Positions 35,534 through 44,752 are shown, counted from the stretch's first letter. The stretch is DNA of 64,000 nucleotides from Lewinella sp. JB7 (GCF_024297185.1 NZ_JANCTD010000006.1:302047-366046), one strand, 5' to 3'. A program made the numbers and translations. The notes: a model not told the origin generated them from the sequence alone.

Positions 35534-38344
35534 TCAGCGGCGCACGACCCGCACCGTCCGCGTTTCCTCCCCCGCCCGCACCCGGATGAAGTACAGTCCG
35601 GCCGGCCGGTTACCGAGGTCGATGGTGGCCGTCAACTGATTACCCGTTCCGAAGCGTAGCCACTCCACGCGCCTGCCGGTCGGATCGTACACTTCCACTT
35701 CCAGTTCCCGGGACTGCTGCAGCGCGAGGCGTACCTCTATTCGATCGGAGGTGGGATTAGGAAATAATTCCAGCCCGGGGAGTGCGCCTTCGTTTTGGGT
35801 CGCGACCGCCGTCAGATCGATCGAGATCGTGCGGGAGTTCGTACAGCCCAGCACGTCCGTGACGGTCACGGAGTAGTCCGCCACGCTCAGATTACCCACC
35901 GATTGAGTAGTGTCGCCCGTACTCCACGCGTAGCTGTAGGGAGACAGGCCACCGCGGACGGTGAGGTAGGCCGTACCGTCGTCGGCAAAGATGCCGGAGG
36001 GGGGGTCCGTCGTGACCCGAATGTCGAGGGAGCCGGTACAGCGCCGGACGCGAAGGTCATCGATGTCCACAAAAAAATCTCCGGTGCTCCATTCCACTTC
36101 AACCAGGAAGCGCACGCTCTCACCGGCGAAGTCAAGCGGCAACGCGATTTCTTGACTACCGGCGGTAAGTTCTTGCTCCGTCAGTACGGTCGCCTCGTCG
36201 TCGCAGTCCATCAGCGCGCTTACCCGCAAGGTGCCACCAGCCGGTTCTCCGTCCGTGGTCGGTGTCAGAGCCAGCGAGAACCGGAGGGAGTCCTGCGCGG
36301 CCACCGGGCCGTAGCGGGCCGTGGTAAAGGACAGGGCCGTATCCCGCGCCGAGAGGTTGTCCGCAAGGGTCACCGACGGATTGCCCGCGCGTCGGGCAAT
36401 TACGAGATCTCCGTCCAGTAGCCAGTCCGTCGGTCGGCGACCGTTCTCGAAGTCGACCAGGAAGGGAAGTTCCCGCACCGGTTGAAAGACCAGCGTCGTC
36501 GTGTCGTTCTCCGGGGTCGTATCGCCTTCCGCCATCACCCAGGCGCGGATCGTGACCGGATCCGGGGCGGTGACTCCGAGATCGGCCACGAACGTTACGG
36601 TCCGTCGGCCGCCCCGGGTGGCCGGCGCGGCGGCGCGGGTGGAATTGACTTCGCCGTCTCCGACGCGGTAGCTCACCGTTACGCTATCCACCCGCTGGGT
36701 ACCGACATCCGTGAAGGTAAATTGCAGGGTATCCCCCGTTTCGTTGCAGCTCCCGTAGCCGGCCACCCGGGCACTGACGGCCGCCAGGTCCGTTTCGTTC
36801 CCGGCCGTGATCCGGATGTCGTCGATCGACACGCCCTCCCGCTGACCGTCTCCGTCGCTGGTGAATACGAAGCGCAGTTGTACCTTGTCGGCCCCCTTCA
36901 GTCCGCTGAGTTGCTGCCCCACCAGGGCATAGCCGCCGCCGAAGCCGCCGTCACCGTCCCAGACCCGGTCGCGACCGTTGTTGTACCAGTTGATGCTCGT
37001 CGGGTTGCGGTCAAGCCGCTGCCAGCTGTTCCCGCCGTCGGTCGAGGACTCCAGGAACAGTCGGTCGAAGTTCTCCTCGGTGTCCACGTACAGCAGGAAG
37101 GACAGGAACGGATCGGTGGCCAGGCCGGAAAAGTCGAAGCAGGGCGACCGTAGGTAGCTGCGTTCGTCGTTGCTGTAATCGCCCCGGGCGTTGGTGACGT
37201 ACGCGTAGCTTCCCGATCCGGCCCGGTCGATCAGGGTGTTGCCGGGTTTGGCCCGCTGCCACGTGGAGGGGCCGGCTCCCGCGCGTTCGTCCCGCCAGAA
37301 GCCCGTACCACTTTCGAAACCTTGTACGTAGGGAAAGGTGGAGATCACCGGTACGCTGAGCACCGATACGTCCAGGGTGTCGTTGGCCGGATTCTCGTCG
37401 CCCTCGAGTTTGGTGAAGACCTTAAAGTTGTAATAGCCGGGAACGCTGAGGTCCGCCATGGCGTCAAAGGTGAAGTTTTTGGTGCTGTCTACCCCCAGTA
37501 CCCCGGTGTAGATGCCGTCGAAGGGGGTATTTACCCCGCTGGGGGCGTCGTTGAGGGTAAAATCGACTTCGAAAAACTGCTGGGCCTCTCCCCCGAAGTT
37601 GGTGATCGCGATGGTCACCGAATCGCTGGTACTGCCGGCGCATTTTTCGATCGGCTTCACCAGGCGGGTCACGCCGATGTCTTTTTGCAGCGGCGTCCGG
37701 ATGCGGAAAGGGCCCCGGCGTACGGTCGTCTCCTCCGGCGTCTGGCACGTTGTCGATACGTAAAAAGTATAGGTAGTGGTCGGCGCTAAACCGGTGATAC
37801 GTAGCATGGTATCCTGGGTAGTCACCCGCGTGCCCTCCCCCTGGGCGGGATCGAAGTCCCCCGGTCCGTACTCGATCAGGTAAGTGGGTCCGGCGGCGGC
37901 GGGCGTCGAGCGAAAACGGATGTCGACGGAGTTGTAGCGTACCCGGTACAGTTCGATGGAGGAGAGGGGCGGCGGGGCGCAGGCGCGGCAGTTCGCGGTG
38001 AAAGCCGTGAGGTTGGCATTGGTTTCCGGAGCTTCTACCCGGTAGATGAGACTGTCGTTGTTGTCAAAAATGGAGAAGCTCACCTCTTCGGGGAAGGCTT
38101 CCGCCCGGTAACCTACGTTGACGGCATCGCCGTTATTCACGGGAATGAAGAAGTCGCGGCGGCTGCCGTCGTCCACCGTGGCGTCGAGGGTAAAGGTGCG
38201 CGGCACTCCAGCTACGGTCACGGTGACCGCGGCTCCCCGGTAACCGTCACCCCCACTGTCCTGCAGGCGCAATTGGTAGAAACAGTCCTGGGCGCCCAGT
38301 CCGGTTACGAGCAAAATCAGGGCGGGTAGTAGGTAGTGTCGCAT
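35534..38344 (-). CDS. Large secreted modular protein with T9SS C-terminal domain
   Basis: This 936-residue protein has a signal peptide (MRHYLLPALILLVTGLGAQ), then a beta-rich N-terminal module, an Fn3-like module with YLIEYGPGDF, and CARDB-like stretches that begin DIGVTRLVKP and end NDTLDVSV. Next is a MAM/jelly-roll-like segment (residues 340-530) with Trp and Asp motifs such as SIDDIRI. A SprB-like repeat follows (GGLSPYSYAWSTGDTTQ, residues 815-860). The final 75 residues (LFPNPTSDRIEV, then RPAGLYFIRVRAG) are a T9SS type A sorting domain. It has no recognised catalytic residues and is probably an adhesin or surface-layer component. ATG 38344 was chosen because of the signal peptide. 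Confidence 0.88.
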   Translation of the reverse strand: MRHYLLPALILLVTGLGAQDCFYQLRLQDSGGDGYRGAAVTVTVAGVPRTFTLDATVDDGSRRDFFIPVNNGDAVNVGYRAEAFPEEVSFSIFDNNDSLIYRVEAPETNANLTAFTANCRACAPPPLSSIELYRVRYNSVDIRFRSTPAAAGPTYLIEYGPGDFDPAQGEGTRVTTQDTMLRITGLAPTTTYTFYVSTTCQTPEETTVRRGPFRIRTPLQKDIGVTRLVKPIEKCAGSTSDSVTIAITNFGGEAQQFFEVDFTLNDAPSGVNTPFDGIYTGVLGVDSTKNFTFDAMADLSVPGYYNFKVFTKLEGDENPANDTLDVSVLSVPVISTFPYVQGFESGTGFWRDERAGAGPSTWQRAKPGNTLIDRAGSGSYAYVTNARGDYSNDERSYLRSPCFDFSGLATDPFLSFLLYVDTEENFDRLFLESSTDGGNSWQRLDRNPTSINWYNNGRDRVWDGDGGFGGGYALVGQQLSGLKGADKVQLRFVFTSDGDGQREGVSIDDIRITAGNETDLAAVSARVAGYGSCNETGDTLQFTFTDVGTQRVDSVTVSYRVGDGEVNSTRAAAPATRGGRRTVTFVADLGVTAPDPVTIRAWVMAEGDTTPENDTTTLVFQPVRELPFLVDFENGRRPTDWLLDGDLVIARRAGNPSVTLADNLSARDTALSFTTARYGPVAAQDSLRFSLALTPTTDGEPAGGTLRVSALMDCDDEATVLTEQELTAGSQEIALPLDFAGESVRFLVEVEWSTGDFFVDIDDLRVRRCTGSLDIRVTTDPPSGIFADDGTAYLTVRGGLSPYSYAWSTGDTTQSVGNLSVADYSVTVTDVLGCTNSRTISIDLTAVATQNEGALPGLELFPNPTSDRIEVRLALQQSRELEVEVYDPTGRRVEWLRFGTGNQLTATIDLGNRPAGLYFIRVRAGEETRTVRVVRR

Positions 38345-38459
38345 GGTCCGAAAAATACCACAAAGGCAGCGAACGACGTGCGGCAAAGTGGCTGAACCAT
38401 TTGGGTACCGTGGCGTTAGTCACCCGGCCAGCAGACAATCACCTTTTTATTCCCCCGAT

Positions 38460-39377
38460 TTGGCGGTTTACTCCATCAACGACGTAGAAAAACTAACCGG
38501 CATCCGGGCGCACACCCTTCGTGCCTGGGAGCAACGCTACGACCTGATCGCCCCCCGCCGCAGCAAGGCCAACGTGCGCTACTACCTGGAAGAGGATCTG
38601 CGCGAGCTCTCCGGCATCGCCCTGCTCAACAAACACGGCTACCGCATCAGTAAGATCGCCGCCATGAGTCCGGACGAGCGTACGGAGCTGGTCACCTCCC
38701 TCTCCTCGCTCAACGTCAGTCCCGACACCCAACTGGATGCCCTTACTCTGGCAGTCGTGGAACTCAATGAGTACAAGTTCAGCCTCATCCTGAACACCAA
38801 CATCGAGCAGCGCGGGTTCGAGGAAACGATGATGGAGGTCGTCTACCCCTTCCTGGATAAGCTGGGCGTTCTGTACTTCACGGGTTCCGTGGCCCCCGTG
38901 CAGGAATCCTTCGTCGGTGGGATCATCCGGCAGAAAATTCTTTCCGCCACCGACCGGCTCCCCGCCGCCGAACGGTCGCGGCAACCCGTCTTCGTGCTCT
39001 TCCTCCCCGAAGGAGAGCGGCAGGACCTGAGTATGCTCTTTATCCAGTACCTCCTGCGCAAGCGCGGCTTCCCTACCCTGTACCTGGGAACAGGCATATC
39101 CCCCACCGACCTGGCGGACCTCTGCCGGGCTACCCGCGTGGATTACCTGCTCACCCTCCTATCCAACAGCTACGTGGAGCGGCCGGTGGAGGAATTGGTC
39201 GCCGATATGCTGGAGCAGTGCCCCGATGCCCGGCTCCTGTTGTCGGGTTACCAGGCGAGCCTGCACGATCTGAGCGGATTCGAGCGGGTGGATAAGGTAG
39301 CGGGTCTGCAGGAGATGCTCTCCTTCCTCACGGACCTCAGTACGCACGCAGGTCTGAGTATTGCTGCAGCGAGATGA
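38460..39377 (+). CDS. MerR-family regulator with B12-binding-like fold lacking His ligands
   Basis: This 305-residue regulator has a MerR DNA-binding domain (YSINDVEKLTGIRAHTLRAWEQRYDL, given as residues 3-30) followed by a CarH/LitR-like sensory region: a helical bundle (about 85-170) and a Rossmann-type domain (about 180-300). In B12-binding homologues a His in the helical domain and the DxHxxG His contact cobalt. Here the matching places read PVQESF and EGERQDLSML, without either His. The signal may therefore not be B12. No ATG fits the family start, so TTG 38460 is chosen; the ATG at 38343 would overlap the divergent gene start and add 39 unrelated residues. The target genes are unknown. 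Confidence 0.82.
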   Translation: MAVYSINDVEKLTGIRAHTLRAWEQRYDLIAPRRSKANVRYYLEEDLRELSGIALLNKHGYRISKIAAMSPDERTELVTSLSSLNVSPDTQLDALTLAVVELNEYKFSLILNTNIEQRGFEETMMEVVYPFLDKLGVLYFTGSVAPVQESFVGGIIRQKILSATDRLPAAERSRQPVFVLFLPEGERQDLSMLFIQYLLRKRGFPTLYLGTGISPTDLADLCRATRVDYLLTLLSNSYVERPVEELVADMLEQCPDARLLLSGYQASLHDLSGFERVDKVAGLQEMLSFLTDLSTHAGLSIAAAR

Positions 39378-40203
39378 TCTGCCAGTCGTTGAGGGTACGT
39401 TCCACTTCCGCGGGGTGAATAGCCGCCAGCGCGACCAGGGTACTTCCGGTTTCCGGTCTGGGCAGTAAGTCGCTGTAGTATTCGGGAAAAGCCCGGCGCT
39501 CGTCTTCGCTGGCCTGGGCACGGTCCTGCTGCACCGCCCGCGTGGCGTTGCTCCATACTTCAAATCCCAGACCGGCATCGTAGCACAATTGCTCGAGTTG
39601 CTCGATCGCCGCCTCGCCACTGGTGTGTAATAGGCAGCTGAACGTTTGGTAGGGAGACCGCTTGATGCAGTCGACCGCCTGGTAGATCGATACCCGCCGC
39701 CGGGCCACTACGTTGTAGCCCTTCCGGCCCCGCCGGTCGTACAGCATGAGGTCGCGGTACCGGGTGCCGCTACCGGGATGCGGAATGCTTACTACCCGGC
39801 CGCGGGCGGCGTCCAGGGGTTGCATCCACAGGATTTCGTAGCCCTTTTCGTGGCGGAGCTGCAGCCCCAGGGGGGCATCGGTTCGCAGGCGATCGAAGCC
39901 GAATTTAGTCCAGACCGTCTGGGCGACGCGCATCCGCTTCAGGGGCACGGCGGCCAGGCCCAGTTGCCACCATGCGTCGCGGTCGTCGGCATCCAGCGCG
40001 ACGGTCTTACTCCAGTAGTGGAAGGCCGGTTTCCATTCCTTCCGGCGGGTATAGATCGCGGCCAGGCTGCGGAAGGCATCGGACCATTCCGGCACCAAAC
40101 GCGTCACCTTCTTCAGCAGCTTCACGGCCGTGTAGGGGTCCCCCACCTTGTCGTAGCGGAGCGCCTGCTCGTAGAGGTCCAGATGGTTGGGCGGTAGGTC
40201 CAT
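39337..40203 (-). CDS. TPR-containing protein, unknown function
   Basis: This 288-residue protein begins with tetratricopeptide-like helices (residues 8-110): LYEQALRYDKVGDPYTAVKLL and DAFRSLAAIYTRRKEWKPAFHYW, each described here as one repeat, show the W/A/Y pattern of TPRs. The rest has no family I know; it contains KRSPYQTFSCLLHTSGEAAIEQLEQL, seemingly a globular domain. There is no signal peptide, so it is probably cytosolic. Its 3' end overlaps the convergent MerR gene by 41 bp, an unusually long tail-to-tail overlap that may cause antisense interference. Coding use matches the neighbours. The TPR call is good; the role is unknown. Confidence 0.75.
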   Translation of the reverse strand: MDLPPNHLDLYEQALRYDKVGDPYTAVKLLKKVTRLVPEWSDAFRSLAAIYTRRKEWKPAFHYWSKTVALDADDRDAWWQLGLAAVPLKRMRVAQTVWTKFGFDRLRTDAPLGLQLRHEKGYEILWMQPLDAARGRVVSIPHPGSGTRYRDLMLYDRRGRKGYNVVARRRVSIYQAVDCIKRSPYQTFSCLLHTSGEAAIEQLEQLCYDAGLGFEVWSNATRAVQQDRAQASEDERRAFPEYYSDLLPRPETGSTLVALAAIHPAEVERTLNDWQIISLQQYSDLRAY

Positions 40204-40302
40204 GTGCCGTAAGGTGGGAAATGTTTTCCGGGGCTTATTAACGTATCAGGGTAGTCGAGGTTGCGTGCTCAACCAGTCTTACGGGTCGGGCGTTGGCAAG
40301 GT

Positions 40303-41334
40303 ATGGATATCCGCTCCCTCAGCCTCGAAGAGCTCACCTCTCAGTTGATTCTTTCCGGCGAAAAAAAGTTTCGGGCCAAACAGGTCTACGAATGGCTCTG
40401 GCAGAAGGGTGCCCGCTCGTTCGACGAGATGACTAACCTCTCCCTCGATCTGCGGGAGAAATTAAAGGAAAAGTACGAGCTGCCCGTCGTAACCCTCGAC
40501 AAGCTGCAACGTAGTGCCGACGGTACGGTGAAGAGCCGCTTCCGCCTTCACGACGGCCACCTGATCGAATCGGTGCTGATCCCCGTCGTGGCCGACGATC
40601 GCTTCACCGTTTGCGTATCCAGTCAGGTCGGGTGCAGCCTTACGTGCACCTTCTGCGCCACCGGCCGCATGAAGCGTCTCCGCAACCTCACCGCCGCCGA
40701 AATTTACGACCAGGTATTTCTGGTCAACGAACAGTGCCTCGAGATTTTTGGTAAGCCCCTCACCAATATCGTCTATATGGGGATGGGCGAACCCCTCCTC
40801 GCCTTCCGGGAGGTCGTCGGCAGCATCGACCGCATCACCAGCCACACCGGTCTGAACATGGCGCCGCGGCGACTCACCGTCTCCACGGCCGGAATCGCCA
40901 AGATGATCCGTAAACTGGCCGACGAGGACACCAAGGTCAATCTCGCCCTCAGCCTCCACGCCGCCGACGATGAGAAGCGCAACGAGATCATGCCGATCAA
41001 CGAAACCAATAACCTTGAAGCTATTATCGAGAGCCTCGAGTACTTCTACGCCAAGGCCAAGAAGCGGATCGGCTTCGAATACATCACCTTCCAGGATTTT
41101 AACGACAGCCTCGAAGACGCCGAACGGCTCTACCAGATCTGTCGGCGCGTACCCAGCATGGTCAACATTATCGAGTACAACCCCATCGACAACGCCCCCT
41201 TCCGTAAATCGAGCGAGCACCGGATCGACGACTTCGCTACCTATCTCCGCGACCGGGGCATCATGGTCACCGTCCGCCGTAGCCGCGGTAAGGACATCGA
41301 CGCGGCCTGCGGTCAACTGGCCAATAAGGCCTAA
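40303..41334 (+). CDS. rlmN: Dual-specificity rRNA/tRNA methyltransferase RlmN
   Basis: RlmN, 343 residues, is a radical SAM enzyme that methylates C2 of adenine 2503 in 23S rRNA and of A37 in some tRNAs. The [4Fe-4S] motif is CSLTCTFCATG (CxxxCxxC), followed by YMGMGEPLL, which is the SAM-binding GGEP equivalent. NLALSLHAADDEKRNEIMPIN and the final RGKDIDAACGQL are both family signatures and contain the C-terminal catalytic Cys (DAACG). The start ATG 40303 is preferred; a TTG-initiated extension from 40261 adds 14 residues without family support. The stop overlaps that of the convergent gene at 41331 by three bases. Confidence 0.97.
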   Translation: MDIRSLSLEELTSQLILSGEKKFRAKQVYEWLWQKGARSFDEMTNLSLDLREKLKEKYELPVVTLDKLQRSADGTVKSRFRLHDGHLIESVLIPVVADDRFTVCVSSQVGCSLTCTFCATGRMKRLRNLTAAEIYDQVFLVNEQCLEIFGKPLTNIVYMGMGEPLLAFREVVGSIDRITSHTGLNMAPRRLTVSTAGIAKMIRKLADEDTKVNLALSLHAADDEKRNEIMPINETNNLEAIIESLEYFYAKAKKRIGFEYITFQDFNDSLEDAERLYQICRRVPSMVNIIEYNPIDNAPFRKSSEHRIDDFATYLRDRGIMVTVRRSRGKDIDAACGQLANKA

Positions 41335-41756
41335 AGCTTCGTCAGGATCGCTTCCAGCTCCCGCTGTTTCTCCTCGTCGTCGATGAGGTACACGGGCAAG
41401 ACCACCTGCCGGCCGTCGCGCAGGGCAAGCACGAGTTCGCGTACGGAGGGACGGCTCACGCTCCCCACGGCGGAAAGGTCCACGACCTGCCGGCCACTGA
41501 CCTGATCCAGGGAAAACATCAGCACCCCGTCTTCGATCTCCACGTACCGGTCCGGGGGGGCGACTTCGTCGTCCCCGTGGTTGTAGGTGAAGTAAGCGAT
41601 CAGGACGCTCACCAAAAGGTAAACGAGCCCCAGCACCAGCGACCACAGGTGGCTACCGTCGTCCCCCGTGGTCCACGCCGTGAAGTAGAGATAGAGCGAA
41701 TGAACGGCGGCTACCAGGAGGAGCAGCGCTCCGAAGTAAAAGAGCAGGTGCAGCAT
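41331..41756 (-). CDS. Small two-helix membrane protein
   Basis: This 141-residue protein has two transmembrane segments (about residues 3-27, FYFGALLLLVAAVHSLYLY, and 42-62, LVLGLVYLLVSVLIAYF), followed by a soluble C-terminal part of about 75 residues rich in beta strands and ending in an acidic helix (DDEEKQRELEAILTKL). No known domain is recognised. The start ATG 41756 removes 52 upstream residues that look like non-coding translation. A TATCTTCG word lies about 60 bases upstream on its strand. It sits between rlmN (tail-to-tail) and porZ (same strand). A similar layout, two helices plus a beta-rich tail, occurs in the gene at 53113. Confidence 0.7.
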   Translation of the reverse strand: MLHLLFYFGALLLLVAAVHSLYLYFTAWTTGDDGSHLWSLVLGLVYLLVSVLIAYFTYNHGDDEVAPPDRYVEIEDGVLMFSLDQVSGRQVVDLSAVGSVSRPSVRELVLALRDGRQVVLPVYLIDDEEKQRELEAILTKL

Positions 41757-41838
41757 CCGGGTCGTGCGCGGATTAGGATGGTCGGTCCGGAAAGAATAGT
41801 CAGGTATCACGCCAGCGAAGATAACCGCCCGGGCAGGA

Positions 41839-44205
41839 TCACCGCAGAAAAACGATCTTCCCCACGGCGTGCTGCTCGTTCTCGAGACTGAATTGCCCGT
41901 TGCTTGAAGCAAAGATCAGGTAAACCCCCGTCGTGACCCGGCGTCCGTTGTAGTCGGTCCCCGCCCACGTAAATTGCCCGCCGATCGCCGTACCTTCCTC
42001 TACCAGTTTACCGCTCAGATCGGTGATCTTCACCCGGGCGTCCCGCATCAGCCCCTGAATGGCGATCTGCCCCGCGTACCCGGGTTCCACGGGATTAGGA
42101 AATACGACGAGCTCCGGGGCAAAGGACGGCGCCGCCAGCGTAGCGTTACTGCGGTAACTGATCACGCCGAGTTCCGTACCGAAGTAAACCGTGCCGCTGT
42201 TGGGGTCGATGGCGATGTCGCGCACCAGATCGTCGAGCAACGGACTGTTGCCCCGGTCGAAGAACCGCAGTTGATCACGCCCGTCTTCCGACAGCAGGTA
42301 GGCTCCGCCGTTCGTGCCGATCCACTTCCGGTTGCCCCCGTCTACGGCGATGGCCCGGATCTCTTCCGTTTCCAGCAGGAAGCCTCCGAAACCATCATCC
42401 GCTTCCACCTGGGGCCGCCGGCCCGGACACGTCGTCACGTCAAAGAGTCGATCCCCGCACTCAAAGACCACGATGCCCATGGTCGTACCGATCCAGACCG
42501 CCCCGTCCAGGTCGACCGCGATGCTGCGCACTTCGTTGGTCGGCAGTTCACTGGTGCTGGTCGTGATGGTGCGGCAGCGATCGTCACTCGGATCCAGCGG
42601 CGTACCCATAGGATCGATAATGGTGATCCCGCCGTCGCCGCCCCCACGGTGCAGCACCCACACATATCCCTGCCGGTCGACGGCAATGTCGATGGCAATG
42701 TTCAACTCGCAGCTCTGGCCGAGGGCCGCCCACGCTCCGTCCGGACTCCGTACGCTCACGATCCCGTTCTGGTCCGCCCGACTTACGCCGAAGTACGTAA
42801 AGCCGGCGGCATCGGTAGCGGCACCGGCCGCCCGGATGCGACCGGGCCCCGCATCCGGAGCCAGTTGCAGACTGCTGTTGGTTTCGTCGTACAGGGTAGC
42901 CTCCCCTTCCGCGTCCAAGCCGACGACGCCCTCGAAGAACGAACTGAAGTAGTGTACTCGATTGACGGGGTCGTAGTCAACGTCGATGATGGTAGCCACG
43001 TCGTCGTCACCCCCGACCGACCCGTTCCGTCCCCGGAAGGCGGGAGTATTGTTGCGATCGACGGTCGTCCAGCTGCCGTCGCGGAAGCGGTATACGCCCT
43101 TAAAGTCAAAGGTCGGCGTCGTGTTTTCGTCCAATTGGCCGGGGGCGACCCACAGGGAGGTGCCGTCGTGCAGCAGCCGGTAGTTCTTGTCGTCGAGGGG
43201 GCCGGGATAGGCTATCCGCCGGCAGTCGCCGTTCGGTGCCGTCAGGTAGCGGATACTCTCGGCGGCATCGCCGAACCAGATGCGCCCCCGCTCGTCTTCG
43301 ATCGCGTTGACGGTGCGGTAGGCGCAGTCGGGAAGTTGTCGTTCGGCCCCCGGATTTTCTTCCAGCGCGATCACGGCCCGGTCGGCGCAGTTTCCCGTCG
43401 TACACTGGTAGCCGGCCAGTAGCAGGTCACCGCCGCCGGCGAGGTACTGTAGACGGTTTCGCCGCACGGGAGCATCGTAGTGCAGGTCGGCACGGCTGCC
43501 CGTCAGTCGCCATACGTCCTCGTTCACGCCGAAGTACAGTTTTCCCTTCCAGACAGTCACCGTGTTGGTGCTGTAGTCGCCCGGTAGTCCGACGCCCGGA
43601 CCGAGCAGGTCCCAGTTGTTGAAGTCGTTCAGGTTCACGCCGGTCAGGGGAACCCGGTAGAGCCCTTCTTCGGTAGCGGCGTAGAGGCTGCCGTCGAACT
43701 CGGCCGCCTGGGCCACGCCCACGCCGGTGAAGGTGGTAAATAGGAAAGTTTCGTCGGTGAGCGAAAGTGCCGATACTCCGTAGCCCGCGGCCAGGTATAC
43801 CCGGTTGTTGTCCCCGAAGGAGACGCCGTAAATACGCTTATCGCCACTGAAGTTGAAGTTATCGATCTGCCGGAGGGTCGTGAAGCGCCCGTCGCGCAGC
43901 AGGTCGATGGTGCTGTTGTCGTACACGATGATCAGTGTGGCGGTAGGCTCGTGGTATTCGACAATATTGATGCGCCCGCCGGCCAGGCCGTCCGTCCGGG
44001 TGAACGGACGGAAACTAAGGTCCTCCTTATCCAGGAAGAAGAGCGCGTTGCCGGTGGTGTAGACGATGGATTCCGGGCTCTGGGTCACGTACGCGCCGTT
44101 GGCAAAAGATTGCAGGCTCCGCCACTGCCCGAGGCTGTCGGTCTGTCCCGCGATCGCGGCGGTCACCAGTAGCCAGCATCCCAGTAAAGTTATTCTCAGC
44201 GCCAT
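41839..44205 (-). CDS. porZ: PorZ-like T9SS surface protein (two propeller-type domains and T9SS tail)
   Basis: This 788-residue exported protein resembles PorZ, a cell-surface component of the T9SS attachment complex thought to deliver anionic lipopolysaccharide to the sortase PorU. A signal peptide (MALRITLLGCWLLVTAAIAGQ) precedes blades with the pattern found in PorZ, for example LIIVYDNSTIDLLRDG and SGDKRIYGVSF near residues 80-130. Further propeller blades (GTMGIVVF, GTNGGAYLL, GTELGVISY) run to about residue 700. The last 80 residues (VVFPNPVEPGYAGQI, then TGVYLIFASSNGQF) are a T9SS tail. The upstream frame to 44568 is not supported. Confidence in PorZ is high but rests on pattern and length, not on a search. 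Confidence 0.78.
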   Translation of the reverse strand: MALRITLLGCWLLVTAAIAGQTDSLGQWRSLQSFANGAYVTQSPESIVYTTGNALFFLDKEDLSFRPFTRTDGLAGGRINIVEYHEPTATLIIVYDNSTIDLLRDGRFTTLRQIDNFNFSGDKRIYGVSFGDNNRVYLAAGYGVSALSLTDETFLFTTFTGVGVAQAAEFDGSLYAATEEGLYRVPLTGVNLNDFNNWDLLGPGVGLPGDYSTNTVTVWKGKLYFGVNEDVWRLTGSRADLHYDAPVRRNRLQYLAGGGDLLLAGYQCTTGNCADRAVIALEENPGAERQLPDCAYRTVNAIEDERGRIWFGDAAESIRYLTAPNGDCRRIAYPGPLDDKNYRLLHDGTSLWVAPGQLDENTTPTFDFKGVYRFRDGSWTTVDRNNTPAFRGRNGSVGGDDDVATIIDVDYDPVNRVHYFSSFFEGVVGLDAEGEATLYDETNSSLQLAPDAGPGRIRAAGAATDAAGFTYFGVSRADQNGIVSVRSPDGAWAALGQSCELNIAIDIAVDRQGYVWVLHRGGGDGGITIIDPMGTPLDPSDDRCRTITTSTSELPTNEVRSIAVDLDGAVWIGTTMGIVVFECGDRLFDVTTCPGRRPQVEADDGFGGFLLETEEIRAIAVDGGNRKWIGTNGGAYLLSEDGRDQLRFFDRGNSPLLDDLVRDIAIDPNSGTVYFGTELGVISYRSNATLAAPSFAPELVVFPNPVEPGYAGQIAIQGLMRDARVKITDLSGKLVEEGTAIGGQFTWAGTDYNGRRVTTGVYLIFASSNGQFSLENEQHAVGKIVFLR

Positions 44206-44209
44206 GGGG

Positions 44210-44217
44210 TAAAGGTA
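44210..44217 (-). promoter_or_regulatory. -7-like element TACCTTTA four bases before porZ
   Basis: On the minus strand TACCTTTA is followed by CCCC and ATG (44205). It differs from TAnnTTTG only at the last base and has the same spacing as the panB element. Confidence 0.4.
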
Positions 44218-44333
44218 CATTAGGGCGGGCCCGCGGGTGCCGCGTGGTTTCCGTAAAGCTGTGTCAACCGGCTTACCAAGAGCAAGATGCCCGGTACTTC
44301 CCGTACGTTGTCCGGCGGCAGACCTTCTTCCCC

Positions 44334-44341
44334 TATCTTTC
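44334..44341 (+). promoter_or_regulatory. -7-like element TATCTTTC before cold-shock-like gene
   Basis: TATCTTTC is followed by GACCC and ATG 44347. The last base deviates from TAnnTTTG. The spacing again predicts a nearly leaderless message. Confidence 0.35.
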
Positions 44342-44346
44342 GACCC

Positions 44347-44559
44347 ATGCAGGTCCCTTCCATCGGCACGATCGCCTTTTACCTCCCCGACCGGGGCTAT
44401 GGCTACCTCCGCCTGCGGGATACCCGGGAAGAGTTCCACTTCCGCAAGCGCAATCTGCGCACGGCTACCGTACAAAAGGGCGACCTGGTCCGCTTCGTTC
44501 TCCGGGAGGGGCCGGGGGGGTACTACGCGGACGAGATCGAACCCGCCGCGGTAGCCTAG
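44347..44559 (+). CDS. Small cold-shock-domain-like protein
   Basis: This 70-residue protein resembles a cold-shock/OB fold: GTIAFYLPDRGYGYLRL matches the first two strands (K/R-GxIKFFNxxKGFGFI), EEFHFRKRNLR resembles the DIFVHxSxL block, and VQKGDLVRFVL resembles the VxEGQxVxF block. The aromatic RNA-binding faces are partly altered. It is shorter than a longer alternative frame from 44287, whose first 20 residues lack resemblance, so ATG 44347 was chosen. The gene is divergent from porZ and lies 190 bp before the E1 gene. A role in binding single-stranded RNA is plausible, but the sequence departs enough from CspA that I rate the call as moderate. Confidence 0.65.
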   Translation: MQVPSIGTIAFYLPDRGYGYLRLRDTREEFHFRKRNLRTATVQKGDLVRFVLREGPGGYYADEIEPAAVA

Positions 44560-44752
44560 GATCATCATCGGCCCGCGCCCGGGCGTTGATCGTGGCGGCC
44601 GTACCCGGGATTACCGTTTCGTCCGTCGCACCCCGGTGACCCGCAGGTTGGTCGGTGGCGGACCCGCAAATTTCTCGCCCGGTCCCGAAAGCGTTCTACC
44701 TTTAATCCGTCGGTCCGTCGGCAAACTGAAAATCGCCCGTGGCAAATTCCTT

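Noticed and set aside
40462..41646. 394-codon minus-strand frame opposite rlmN
   Set aside because: Antisense shadow that covers most of rlmN and has low-complexity Gly/Val-rich composition.
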